The notes below the pieces were generated by a model. It saw only the letters and a program-made list of their open reading frames with translations, made no database searches and was not told the origin of the DNA. Position numbers and translations under genes: made by a program. From the NCBI GenBank assembly GCA_030691075.1, contig JAUYFI010000052.1:1-53319 (forward strand): a stretch of DNA of 53,319 bases, given 5' to 3'. This document shows positions 1 to 7,106 of this stretch, piece by piece. Positions within the stretch are counted from its first letter, which is position 1. Every line of letters begins with the position of its first letter. The stretch is from Sulfurisoma sp. (GTDB lineage: Bacteria > Pseudomonadota > Gammaproteobacteria > Burkholderiales > Rhodocyclaceae).

Positions 1-141
1 GTCACCGCCACCGCGGATTGCCTGCTGGCGAAAATCGACCGCAAGCGCTTCCACTACCTGGTCTCGCAGACGCCGTACTTCGCCACCGAGGTGATGCGCG
101 TCATGGCTGCCCGCCTGCGGCACTGCGACGAAATGCTCTGA
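1..141 (+). CDS. C-terminal end of a Crp/cyclic-nucleotide-binding domain protein (partial)
   Basis: Frame 1 is open from the window edge to the TGA at 139-141 (46 residues). The residues read TATADCLLAKIDRKRF, then a hydrophobic helix, then VMRVMAARLRHCDEML. This is the end of the cNMP-binding beta-roll (the usual 'A-x-T-D-C-x-L..IDR..F' strand) followed by the helix that in Crp/Fnr proteins leads to dimerisation. No DNA-binding domain follows, so the protein stops after the sensor domain. It may be a stand-alone cNMP-binding protein. The N-terminus lies outside the window. Confidence 0.7.
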   Translation, partial: VTATADCLLAKIDRKRFHYLVSQTPYFATEVMRVMAARLRHCDEML

Positions 142-287
142 GAGAGCCCGCTGGCGACCGCCTTGGCGCTCCCCGGCTCTCATGAACTCAACTCCTCGAA
201 TCGCCCGGTGCGGACCTGCGTTCCGGGTGGCGTTGGAGGGGGGCGGTCAGGTATCCTGACTATCCCTATCCCGATTCGGGAGTTCGC

Positions 288-734
288 ATGTCGTTCCTGA
301 AATTCTCCAACCTGCTTGTGCTCGGCCTGTCCCTGGCCGGCGGCGCCGGCGCGCAGACGCTGCCGCTGCTCGAACTGAACGCCGGGATCCATCGCATCGA
401 GGCCGGGGTGGCCAATACCCAGCAGACGCGCATGACCGGGTTGATGCAGCGGCGAACCATGGCGCCGCAGCGCGGCATGCTGTTCGTCTTCGACGAGGCG
501 CGCACCCACTGCATGTGGATGAAGAACACCTTCATCCCGCTCTCGGTGGCCTTCCTCGACGATGCCGGGCGCATCATCAACGTCGAGGACATGCAGCCGC
601 ACAGCGAGGACAACCATTGTGCCTTGAGGCCCGCGCGTTACGCGCTGGAAATGAACCTCGGCTGGTTCCGTAGCCGGAATCTCGTGGCCGGAACGCCCAT
701 CGCCGGCATCGACCGCGCGCCGCCCGCGCGCTAG
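288..734 (+). CDS. Secreted DUF192 family protein
   Basis: 148 residues. An N-terminal signal peptide (hydrophobic residues about 5-22, ending GGAGAQ) suggests export to the periplasm. The rest is one DUF192 domain with the family landmarks: R-x-x-GLMQR near residue 50, GMLFVFD, the HCMWMKNTFIPLSVAFLD block and the C-terminal ALEMNLGWFRSRNL. The family has a small beta-barrel fold and no established activity. The ATG is preceded by GGGAG at a normal distance. The length matches the family. It stands alone, with a decayed gene downstream on the opposite strand. Confidence 0.88.
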   Translation: MSFLKFSNLLVLGLSLAGGAGAQTLPLLELNAGIHRIEAGVANTQQTRMTGLMQRRTMAPQRGMLFVFDEARTHCMWMKNTFIPLSVAFLDDAGRIINVEDMQPHSEDNHCALRPARYALEMNLGWFRSRNLVAGTPIAGIDRAPPAR

Positions 735-767
735 CGCCGGTCGATTGTCGCGCCGGGACGGCCCGTT

Positions 768-1364
768 TCAGGCCGCCTGCGCGCGGTAGTGCAGCGGACC
801 GCCGGTGAAGGAGGCGAAGCCCGTGCCGAAGATCACGCCGGCATCGGCGAGGTCGGCGTCGGCAACGATACCCTCGGCAACGAACTGGCGCGTGCGCTCG
901 ATCAGCGGCGTGACCAGTCGCGTGGCCAGCACGGCCTGCGCGCCCGGCTCGGTCGCCGTCTCGCCAGCGCCGACTTTTTGGCCGTCGGCGTAGCGGTGGA
1001 AGCCGCTTCCCGTCTTGCGACCGAGTTCGCCGCGGGCCACGCGTTCGGCCAGGCAGCGCGGCGGCTCGGCCGCGCGGATATTCGCCTCGACCGGCTCGGC
1101 AACAAGCGTGGCGGCGAGCGCCAGTTCGATGGCGCCGACCGGGTCGTCCTCGCTGTCCGGCAGGTGGCATTCGGCGGTGAGGCGGTCGCGCGTGGCCGAG
1201 GGCGCGATCAGGCGCTTCGCCACTTCGTGGCCGATGCGGTCGGAGGGCAGGACGTAGGGATGACCCCAGGGGAAGATCAGTTGGCGCAGCAGCCAGCCGA
1301 CGATGCGGTTGGGATAATTGCCGGCGATGACACCATCGAAGGCCTCGATTCGGCGGGAATGCAA
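768..1364 (-). pseudogene. Remnant chimera: FadE C-terminal part joined to FadB/FadJ C-terminal part
   Basis: An open stretch of 198 codons starts only at a TTG and lacks any catalytic core. Residues about 1-100 (NYPNRIVGWLLRQLIFPWGHPYV..PSDRIGH..AKRLIAPSATRDRLTA) resemble the C-terminal domain of the long FadE-type acyl-CoA dehydrogenases. Residues about 103-198 (PPRCLAERVARGELGRKTGSGF; DADLADAGVIFGTGFASFTGGPLHY) resemble the last domain of the FadB/FadJ 3-hydroxyacyl-CoA dehydrogenase. Two beta-oxidation genes thus appear to have been deleted down to their tails and joined in frame. A perfect copy of the dispersed 16-mer lies at the hinge and reads KVGAGETA. Both assignments are from motif memory. 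A functional small protein is possible but unlikely. Confidence 0.65.
956..979 (-). repeat. Dispersed 16-mer, copy R1 (perfect)
   Basis: The minus strand reads AAAAAGTCGGCGCTGGCGAG and on into ACGG. It lies in the FadE/FadB remnant and is translated KVGAGETA. Confidence 0.9.
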
Positions 1365-1418
1365 GGGGTACGGAGAGCAGAGGTACGGAGAACGGTGGAT
1401 GCGCCGAAAGCGGCACGT

Positions 1419-1811
1419 TCAGGGCTGGCGACGCGGCCCGATCAAGCGGGCGTGGCGGAACGTGGCCGGGGCGTGGGAGAACAGCGCCGACCAGACGACA
1501 ACGATCCAGAACAGCGTCAGCCGCGGCGCGCCGTCGAAAATCATCGAGCCGACCAGGATCAGTTTCGCCAGCACGCCGACGCCGGCGACCTCGAACAACT
1601 GCCGCGGCTTGCGCCAGAGATCGAGCGCGAACATGGCACCACCGCTCGCGGCCACGGCGGCGGCGAGCCGGGTGATGCCGGAGGCATGTTCCGCCGGGGC
1701 GCCGAGCAGGGCCGCGCCGAGGCCGATCACCGCGACGAGATGCAGACCGCGCAGCAGCACGGAGAGCCAGCGGCGCAGCAGGTCGGGGCGGGGAAGGGAC
1801 GACGGCGTCAT
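1419..1811 (-). CDS. Small integral membrane protein of unknown function
   Basis: 130 residues from the ATG at 1811 (MTPSSLPRPDLLRRWLS). A longer frame starts further upstream, but it would run through the terminator stem at 1836-1871, so the internal ATG is preferred. Three or four hydrophobic segments can be seen (LHLVAVIGLGAALLG, ITRLAAAVAASGGAMFAL, VGVLAKLILVGSMIF and LFWIVVVWSALFSHA). No family is recognised. The ending SHAPATFRHARLIGPRR resembles short membrane proteins often found in betaproteobacteria. It follows sodB on the same strand but is separated from it by the terminator. Confidence 0.6.
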   Translation of the reverse strand: MTPSSLPRPDLLRRWLSVLLRGLHLVAVIGLGAALLGAPAEHASGITRLAAAVAASGGAMFALDLWRKPRQLFEVAGVGVLAKLILVGSMIFDGAPRLTLFWIVVVWSALFSHAPATFRHARLIGPRRQP

Positions 1812-1835
1812 GGCCGGATTATGCGCCCGCAAACA

Positions 1836-1871
1836 AAAAGCCCGGCCCAGGGTGAGTTGGGCCGGGCTTTT
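1836..1871. terminator. Bidirectional Rho-independent terminator after sodB
   Basis: The inverted repeat AAAAGCCCGGCCCA (1836-1849) and TGGGCCGGGCTTTT (1858-1871) has an 8-nt loop. A-run and T-run flanks serve both strands. It lies just past the sodB stop at 1889. Confidence 0.92.
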
Positions 1872-1888
1872 CACGGGGCGGATTTCGT

Positions 1889-2473
1889 TCAGGCGAAGTT
1901 CTTCGCCGCGAAGTCCCAGTTCACCAGGTTGCCGAGGAAGGTCTCGACGAACTTGGGACGCATGTTGCGATAGTCGATGTAGTAGGCGTGTTCCCACACG
2001 TCGACGCAGAGCAGCGCCTTGTCGGCGGTGGTCAGCGGGGTGCCGGCGGCGCCCATGTTGACGATGTCGACCGAGCCGTCGGCCTTCTTTACCAGCCAGG
2101 TCCAGCCCGAGCCGAAGTTGCCGACGGCGCTGGCCTGGAAGGCCTTCTTGAATTCATCCACCGAGCCCCACTTCTTGTCGATGGCCTCGAGCAGCGCGCC
2201 CGACGGCGTGCCGCCACCGCCGACTTTCATGCAGTTCCAGAAGAAGCTGTGATTCCACACCTGGGCGGCGTTGTTGTAGATGCCGCCGGCTGGAGCCTTC
2301 TTGACGATGGCTTCGAGGTCGAGGTCGGCGTATTCGGTGCCCTTGATCAGGTTGTTGAGGTTGGTGACGTAGGCCTGATGGTGCTTGGCGTAGTGGTACT
2401 CGAAGGTCTCCTTCGACATGTGCGGCGCCAGGGCGTCCATGGCGTAGGGCAGGGGGGGCAGGGTATGTTCCAT
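1889..2473 (-). CDS. sodB: Iron superoxide dismutase
   Basis: 194 residues, the usual length. It dismutates superoxide to H2O2 and O2 in the cytoplasm as a dimer. The four metal ligands are visible: His27 (EYHYAKHHQAY), His75 (QVWNHSFFWN), Asp158 and His162 (DVWEHAYYIDYRN). Gln71 in the AAQVWNH context favours the Fe rather than the Mn type. The ATG is preceded by GGAGAG. An oddity is the loop after WNCM, which reads KVGGGGTPSG where many homologues have a PN-GGG-P loop. At DNA level this is a two-mismatch version of the dispersed 16-mer element, with no change in length. xseA lies 48 bp upstream on the same strand and a strong terminator follows. Confidence 0.97.
   Translation of the reverse strand: MEHTLPPLPYAMDALAPHMSKETFEYHYAKHHQAYVTNLNNLIKGTEYADLDLEAIVKKAPAGGIYNNAAQVWNHSFFWNCMKVGGGGTPSGALLEAIDKKWGSVDEFKKAFQASAVGNFGSGWTWLVKKADGSVDIVNMGAAGTPLTTADKALLCVDVWEHAYYIDYRNMRPKFVETFLGNLVNWDFAAKNFA
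2207..2227 (-). repeat. Degenerate copy of the dispersed element (R2) in sodB
   Basis: The minus strand reads AAAGTCGGCGGTGGCGGCAC. It differs from AAAGTCGGCGCTGGCGGGAC at two positions and is translated KVGGGGT. It could be coincidence with the glycine loop of SodB. Confidence 0.45.
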
Positions 2474-2521
2474 GGGGTCTCTCCGTTCTTGGGCTGGTTT
2501 GATTTTGAATGCCCGACAATT

Positions 2522-3847
2522 TTAGTCGGGAAATGTCTGCGTGACAATAGCGGCGGCGGAACCGTGCTCGAACTGGAGGCGGATGGCGCTGTCTTTCGCG
2601 ACTTGCGAAGCGTCGCGGACGATGGCGCCCGCATCGTCGCGGACGATGGCGAAGCCGCGCGCCAGCGTGGCCCGCGGATTGAGCGCGGCCAGCGCCGATT
2701 GCAGGCGGGCCAGTTGCGTCGCGCGTTGCGCGTGCATGGCGGCGGTGGCGCGGGCGAGGCGGTTTCGCAGGTGTTCGACTGTGCGCCGATGCGCGCCCGG
2801 TTGCGGCGGTCGCAGCCGCAGTTGCAGCCCCTGTAGCCGGCGGCGGCGCGTCTGCGCAGCCGCATTGCCGGCGGCGGCCAGGCGCGAGGCCAGATGATCG
2901 AGGCGCTGGCGGAGCGCGTGCAGCCGTTGGGCCGGGTGCGCGAGGCGGTGGCCGAGCAGGTCGATGCGCTGCATCAGCGCTTCGACGCGGTACTGCATCG
3001 TGTCGCGCAGCGCCGCGGCGAGGGCTTTGATCTCGTTGACGGCGGCGAACCAGCCGGCCGTTGCGAGTTCGGCGGCGGCGGTCGGCGTGGCGGCGCGCCG
3101 ATCCGCGACGTAGTCGGCGATCGTGGTGTCGGTCTCGTGACCGACGCCGCAAATAGTCGGCGCCGGCGAGACGGCGATGGCGCGCGCCACGGCCTCGTCG
3201 TTGAAGGCCAGGAGATCTTCCAGGCTGCCGCCACCGCGCACCAGCAGCAGCAGTTCGCATTCGTCGCGCCGCGCCGCTGTTTCGAGCGCGGCGACGATGG
3301 CGGCCGGCGCTTCCGCGCCCTGCACCAGCGTCGGGTAGACGATCAGCTCGACATTGGGTGCGCGGCGGGCGAAGGCGGCGACGACGTCGCGCAAGGCCGC
3401 GGCCTGCTTCGACGTGACGATGCCGACGCGGCGCGGATAACGCGGCAGTTCGCGCTTTCTTTCGGCGTCGAACAGGCCTTCCGTCGCCAGTTTTTCCCGC
3501 AGCCTCAGGAACGCCTCAAAGAGTTGGCCCAGGCCGGCGCGGCGCAGCGCCTCGACGTTGAGCTGGAAATCGCCGCGCGGCTCGTAGAGGCTGGCCAGGG
3601 CGCTGGCCTCGACCTGCTGGCCGTTCTCCAGCCGCCAGGGCACGACCTGCGCGCGCGAGCGAAACATCACGCAGCGCACCTGGGCGGCGGCGTCCTTGAG
3701 GGTGAAATAGACATGGCCCGAGGCCGCGCGCGTCAGGTTCGACACCTCGCCGGCGATCCACGTCGGCGGCAGCGCGCGCTCGATGCTGGCGCGCACGCGG
3801 CGGTTGAGTTCGCTTACGGATATGACTTCGGGCAAATTTGACGTCAT
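2522..3847 (-). CDS. xseA: Exodeoxyribonuclease VII large subunit
   Basis: 441 residues, full length. It is the catalytic subunit of ExoVII, which degrades single-stranded DNA to oligonucleotides and acts with XseB (not in this window). An N-terminal OB-fold (ISVSELNRRVR.. through VEALRRAGLGQL, about residues 8-110) precedes the catalytic domain with VGIVTSKQAAALRDV, VRGGGSLEDLLAFNDE and GVGHETDTTIADYVADRRAATPTAAAE. A long alanine/arginine-rich coiled coil follows. Before GVGHETD the protein reads VSPAPTIC where E. coli has a P-V-V-S type strand, and this corresponds to a degenerate dispersed-element copy. The start ATG at 3847 begins directly with the conserved ISVSELN region. It is divergent from the Sel1 gene. 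Confidence 0.96.
   Translation of the reverse strand: MTSNLPEVISVSELNRRVRASIERALPPTWIAGEVSNLTRAASGHVYFTLKDAAAQVRCVMFRSRAQVVPWRLENGQQVEASALASLYEPRGDFQLNVEALRRAGLGQLFEAFLRLREKLATEGLFDAERKRELPRYPRRVGIVTSKQAAALRDVVAAFARRAPNVELIVYPTLVQGAEAPAAIVAALETAARRDECELLLLVRGGGSLEDLLAFNDEAVARAIAVSPAPTICGVGHETDTTIADYVADRRAATPTAAAELATAGWFAAVNEIKALAAALRDTMQYRVEALMQRIDLLGHRLAHPAQRLHALRQRLDHLASRLAAAGNAAAQTRRRRLQGLQLRLRPPQPGAHRRTVEHLRNRLARATAAMHAQRATQLARLQSALAALNPRATLARGFAIVRDDAGAIVRDASQVAKDSAIRLQFEHGSAAAIVTQTFPD
3151..3176 (+). repeat. Degenerate copy of the dispersed element (R3) in xseA
   Basis: The plus strand has AAATAGTCGGCGCCGGCGAG followed by ACGGCG, close to the extended consensus AAAAGTCGGCGCTGGCGAGACGGCG. 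The gene reads it on the minus strand as VSPAPTI. No length change against other XseA proteins is evident. Confidence 0.45.
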
Positions 3848-4009
3848 GGAGCGCGATTATAAGTTGGTCGAACTGTTGGAAACGCATGCCATTGCGCCGT
3901 CGCCGCCACTTATGCACGAAAGACTCACAGGCTTTTCCACGGTTTTTGTGAATAACTCGGGAGCGCGCGTCGGGTAGTCTGCGCGTATGACCCGGCGATC
4001 CGCCTTTCC

Positions 4010-5788
4010 GTGACCGAGCCCTCCAGCCAGATCGTGCCGCTGCGCCCGCCGGCGCTGCTCGGCCTGTTCCGCGAGGTGCTCGACAGCAGCCTGGTCAGTC
4101 GCGGCGCGGGGGAGGCGCTGGCGCTGCTCGGCCATGCCGACGAATTCTGGGGCGCGGTTCCGCTGTTTGAGCTGCGGCGCATGGCCGAGGGCGGCAACGC
4201 GGCGGCGCAGGCCGAACTGGCGTGGCGTTACGCCATCGGTGAAGGCGTGCCCAAGTCTCCGGCGCGGGCGCTGGCCTGGGCGACCCCCAGCGCCGGGAAA
4301 CAGTGCGGCGCCGGCGAGGCCGTGCTCGGCTGGCTGCTTTATCACGGCCACGGCGTGACGCGCGATTTCGTCGAGGCGGCGCGGCTGTTCGAACTGGCGG
4401 CGGGTCGCGGCGACGCGCGGGCCATGGACATGCTGGCGCGCTGCCGTTTCTTCGGCCGCGGCGTGCGGCAGAACCGCGCCATGGCGGTGCGGCTGTGGCG
4501 CGGCGCGGCGGACAAGGGCGTGGCCGCCGCGATGTTCTGCCTTGGCATGTGTTTGCAGGCCGGCGATGGCACCGAGCCCGACGCGACCGAGGCGGTGACC
4601 TGGTTTCGCGCGGCGGCCCGCAAGCGCATCGCCGGCGCCATGTATCTGCTGGGCCAGGCCTATGCCCAGGGCAGCGGCGTCACCCGCGACCCCGAGGCGA
4701 GCCTGGCGTGGCTGCGCCGCGCCGCCGAACTGGGCAGCCGCGACGCGCAGTACGAAGTCGGCTGCGCCCATCACGACGGGCGCGGCCATCTCGAGCACGA
4801 CATCGACGAGGCCCTGCGCTGGTGGCGCGCGGCGGCGCGCCAGGGCCATGCCCGCGCACAGTTGAAGCTCGGCCACTGCCACCGCTGGGGCGAGGGCGTG
4901 AACGCGAACTCCGCGGCCGCCGTCGGCTGGTATCGGCGCGCGGCCGAAGGCGGCGAGGTCGCGGCGCTGGTCTGTCTCGGCGAATGCCACGAACATGGCG
5001 AGGGCATGGCCGCGGACGCGCAAACGGCCTACGCCTGCTACGAACGCGCGGCCGATGCCGGCGATGCCCACGGCCGCGCCGAGCAGGGACGCTGCCTGCT
5101 GCACGGCATCGGCGCGACGAGCGACGTGCGGCGCGGCGAACGCCTGCTGCGCGCGGCGACCGAGGCCGGCTGGCAGCCGGCGCTGGGCGAACTGGAGCGT
5201 TACTGGTTTGCCCTCGGCGAACGCCACCTTCATGGTCGCGGCGTGGCGACCAGCGCCGAACGGGCGCTCGCCTGCTATCGCCGCGCGGCGGAGCTCGGCC
5301 ACAAGCGCGCCGCCTTCATGCTCGGCGAATGCTGTCGCCATGGCCACGGCATGGCGCCGACGCCGCGCGAGGCGCGGCTGTGGCTGCTCAAGGCGGCTTC
5401 GCTGTTCGACGCCAAGGTCGCCCTGGCCGATTTCTATTTCTTCGGCCAGCCCGGATTCGCGCCGAACCCGCGCGAGGCGTTTCGCTGGTACGAGCAGGCG
5501 ACGGAGCAGCACGAGGATGCTTATGTCATGTACAGCCTGGGCTGGTGCCTGCTCCATGGCCATGGCGTGCGCCGCGATGTCGCGACCGCGCTGCGCTGGC
5601 TGCGCCGCGCGGCGCAACTCGGCGATGCCCCCGCCCGTTACGAGCTGGGCTGCGCCTACTATCGGGGCGCGGGCGGCGCGAAGAACTCGCGGCTGGCGAT
5701 GAAATGGCTGCGCGCGGCGGCGCAACTCGGTCACGACGAGGCGCGGGCGTTTCTGGAGCGGATCGAGCGCGGCGAAAAACTCAACTGA
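4010..5788 (+). CDS. Large Sel1-like (SLR/TPR-type) repeat protein
   Basis: 592 residues from GTG at 4010. The protein is almost wholly made of about 36-residue Sel1-like repeats with the signature A-x-x-x-L-G-x-x-Y/C-x-x-G-x-G-V-x-x-D-x-x-x-A-x-x-W-x-x-R-A-A. I count roughly a dozen, from about residue 60 to the end (for example YAIGEGVPKSPARALAW, AYAQGSGVTRDPEASLAW and CAYYRGAGGAKNSRLAMKW). No signal peptide is evident, so it is probably cytoplasmic. Such solenoids mediate protein-protein contacts, and the partner here is unknown. Several repeats contain conserved Cys/His (GECHEHGEGM, GHCHRWGEGV), unusual enough to note but not clearly a metal site. It faces away from xseA across a 160-bp intergenic space. 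Confidence 0.9.
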   Translation: MTEPSSQIVPLRPPALLGLFREVLDSSLVSRGAGEALALLGHADEFWGAVPLFELRRMAEGGNAAAQAELAWRYAIGEGVPKSPARALAWATPSAGKQCGAGEAVLGWLLYHGHGVTRDFVEAARLFELAAGRGDARAMDMLARCRFFGRGVRQNRAMAVRLWRGAADKGVAAAMFCLGMCLQAGDGTEPDATEAVTWFRAAARKRIAGAMYLLGQAYAQGSGVTRDPEASLAWLRRAAELGSRDAQYEVGCAHHDGRGHLEHDIDEALRWWRAAARQGHARAQLKLGHCHRWGEGVNANSAAAVGWYRRAAEGGEVAALVCLGECHEHGEGMAADAQTAYACYERAADAGDAHGRAEQGRCLLHGIGATSDVRRGERLLRAATEAGWQPALGELERYWFALGERHLHGRGVATSAERALACYRRAAELGHKRAAFMLGECCRHGHGMAPTPREARLWLLKAASLFDAKVALADFYFFGQPGFAPNPREAFRWYEQATEQHEDAYVMYSLGWCLLHGHGVRRDVATALRWLRRAAQLGDAPARYELGCAYYRGAGGAKNSRLAMKWLRAAAQLGHDEARAFLERIERGEKLN

Positions 5789-5812
5789 TCGAGGCCTTGC
5801 CGTTGCGGACAT

Positions 5813-5834
5813 AAAATCGGCGCTGGCGCCACGG
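5813..5834 (+). repeat. Dispersed element copy R4 (one mismatch)
   Basis: AAAATCGGCGCTGGCGCCAC, then GG. It differs from the 16-mer by one base (A for G). It lies 24 bp after the Sel1 stop and is a direct repeat of R5 at 6099-6123. The two bracket the secretion/RTX scar. Confidence 0.7.
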
Positions 5835-5885
5835 CGGGGCGCCCATGTCTTTCGTTGGATTGACCAATTCCACTATCGCAAGTAG

Positions 5886-6158
5886 CTTGCGCGGATGCAC
5901 ATGGAATTCCAGCAGGCCAACATCGCCGTCAAGCGCCTCGGCGACATTCTCGACAACGCGGGGGATGTCGTTATCGAACTGGAAGGCGAAGGCACCGACA
6001 CCGTCGATGCAATAGCCAGCACCACGCTCGCCGCCAACGTCGAGAACCTGCGCATGGTGGGCACGGCCAGCATCAGTGGCACCGGCAACGCGATTGAGAA
6101 AAGTCGGCGCTGGCGATACGGCGAATGTGCGAATGGTGAGTGGAGGATGGTGGCATGA
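5886..6158 (+). pseudogene. Scar: type I secretion ATPase fragment fused to RTX calcium-binding fragment
   Basis: The reading frame after the TAG at 5883 gives LARMHMEFQQANIAVKRLGDI. This matches the conserved end of the transmembrane domain of HlyB-type exporters (the F-Q-Q-x-x-I-x-V-x-R-L-G-D-I block). It then passes directly into GDVVIELEGEGTDTVDAIAS and LAANVENLRMVGTASISGTGNA, the spacer typical of RTX/haemolysin-type calcium-binding repeat proteins. The next residues are KSRRWRYG, encoded by dispersed-element copy R5. The frame then ends. Exporter and RTX substrate genes are normally separate, so this is a deletion scar with only about 20 and 45 residues left of each. Confidence 0.7.
6099..6123 (+). 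repeat. Dispersed 16-mer, copy R5 (perfect)
   Basis: AAAAGTCGGCGCTGGCGATA followed by CGGCG. It is translated KSRRWRYG at the end of the RTX fragment. It is in direct orientation to R4, 265 bp upstream. Confidence 0.9.
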
Positions 6159-6160
6159 AT

Positions 6161-6180
6161 GAAAAACGTGGTCTGTCCCC
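6161..6180 (+). repeat. Copy of a GAAAAACGTGGTCTGTCCCC-type interspersed repeat
   Basis: The 20-mer GAAAAACGTGGTCTGTCCCC recurs as GAAAAACGTAGTCTGTCCCC at 7051-7070 and GAAACCGTGGTCTGTCCCTT at 37368-37387. The core appears inverted as GGGGACCACGTTTC at 6923-6936. Copies flank toxin-antitoxin modules here. Confidence 0.75.
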
Positions 6181-6223
6181 CATGGCACTGCGAGCGCGAA
6201 ACCGGGGGGGCGCACGCGTTGAC

Positions 6224-6272
6224 TTGACCTTGGTATTTTGGTGAATTACATTTAAGCGGCGTAGGTAATTCA
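6224..6272 (+). promoter_or_regulatory. Sigma-70-like promoter with overlapping palindromic operator for the AbrB/PIN pair
   Basis: TTGACC (6224-6229) is followed after 17 bp by TACATT (6247-6252). A perfect 8-bp inverted repeat, TGAATTAC (6242-6249) and GTAATTCA (6265-6272), overlaps the -10 box and the likely start site. This arrangement fits autorepression by the AbrB-fold antitoxin encoded 18 bp downstream. Confidence 0.75.
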
Positions 6273-6289
6273 TTTCGAGGTGATTCCAC

Positions 6290-6514
6290 ATGAAAAGTAC
6301 GCTTACTTCTCGCGGGCAAACCGTGGTGCCGGCGGAAATCCGCCGCCGGTTTGGGCTGACGCCGTCGGATGGCCTTGAGTGGCTGGTCGAGGGGGCTGTG
6401 ATCCGGGTGGTGCCGGTGCGGCGGGATCCGGTGGCGGCTTTTCGTGGGCAGGGCAAGGGGGGCGCGGTCAAGCGCCTGCTGGACGAGCGCAAGGCCGATC
6501 GGGCAATCGAGTGA
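6290..6514 (+). CDS. AbrB/MazE-fold antitoxin (VapB type)
   Basis: 74 residues. The swapped-hairpin AbrB domain is clear at residues 1-45: MKSTLTSRGQTVVPAEIRRRFGL followed by DGLEWLVEGAVIRVVPV. The C-terminal tail (AFRGQGKGGAVKRLLDERKADRAIE) is the flexible toxin-binding part. It should neutralise the PIN toxin encoded next (stop and start overlap as GTGA) and repress the shared promoter through the palindrome just upstream. The SD is GAGGTG. Confidence 0.9.
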   Translation: MKSTLTSRGQTVVPAEIRRRFGLTPSDGLEWLVEGAVIRVVPVRRDPVAAFRGQGKGGAVKRLLDERKADRAIE

Positions 6515-6912
6515 AGCGCTGGTTGCTCGATACCTCGGCGTTGCTCACGCTGCGCGACGACGAAGCGGGGGCGGATCGGGTGGCAACGATGTTGCGGCAG
6601 GCCCAGGCCGGACGCGCCGTTTGTCATGGTTGCTTCATGTCGCTGATGGAGGTTTATTACCGCGTCTGGAAGGACGAAGGTGATGTGGCCGGGAGGCTGG
6701 CCTACGAACAGTGCCGTTCGCTACCGATGGAATGGACCCACGAATCCGCCGAGTTGCTGGAGGCCGCGGCCGCGATCAAGGCGCGGCATTCCCTGTCCCT
6801 GGCTGACGCATGGATTGCCGCCGCCGCGCTTCTTGCCGGGGCGACGCTGGTGCATAAAGACCCGGAGTTTGCGGTCCTCGATCTTCCGCGGGACGTACTG
6901 CCGTTGAAATAG
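6511..6912 (+). CDS. PIN-domain toxin ribonuclease (VapC family)
   Basis: 133 residues from GTG at 6511, overlapping the antitoxin stop by 4 nt. The acidic PIN residues are visible: Asp in LLDTSALL, Glu in SLMEVYYR, Asp in LSLADAWIAA and Asp in VHKDPEF. VapC toxins cleave RNA (often tRNA or rRNA) with Mg2+. All catalytic positions are present, so the toxin should be active when free of antitoxin. The pair sits between the RTX scar and the J-domain gene. Confidence 0.9.
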   Translation: MKRWLLDTSALLTLRDDEAGADRVATMLRQAQAGRAVCHGCFMSLMEVYYRVWKDEGDVAGRLAYEQCRSLPMEWTHESAELLEAAAAIKARHSLSLADAWIAAAALLAGATLVHKDPEFAVLDLPRDVLPLK

Positions 6913-6922
6913 CGGATGAATC

Positions 6923-6936
6923 GGGGACCACGTTTC
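6923..6936 (-). repeat. Inverted partial copy of the GTGGTCTGTCCCC-type repeat
   Basis: GGGGACCACGTTTC immediately follows the PIN toxin gene. It is the reverse complement of the core of the repeat at 6161-6180, lacking the AGACAG part. With 6161-6180 it brackets the TA pair in inverted orientation. Confidence 0.5.
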
Positions 6937-7050
6937 CCTGATGTTCTCGCGACTGTTTTAATTTCGTCCCGCACCCCGTGCCGCGCCGGGACGGCCACGC
7001 CGGGTTCCCGGGCCGGAGTCGGGTGACCTGTTTGGGCAAGCGAGCGGGTA

Positions 7051-7070
7051 GAAAAACGTAGTCTGTCCCC
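7051..7070 (+). repeat. Copy of the GAAAAACGTRGTCTGTCCCC repeat
   Basis: GAAAAACGTAGTCTGTCCCC differs from the copy at 6161-6180 at one base. It lies in the 194-bp gene-free stretch 6913-7106, which otherwise shows only GC-rich sequence. Confidence 0.75.
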
Positions 7071-7106
7071 GGCCCCCCCGGTTCCCCCAGCAAAATTTGC
7101 CGCGAT

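Noticed and set aside
1365..1400. GGTACGGAGA direct repeat upstream of the FadE/FadB remnant as a regulatory site
   Set aside because: Two short copies only, beside a decayed gene. No link to a known regulator.
4303..5814. Long open frame overlapping the Sel1-repeat gene in another frame
   Set aside because: Arg/Gly/Ala-rich shadow of the GC-rich repeat. The Sel1 motifs are clear in the other frame.
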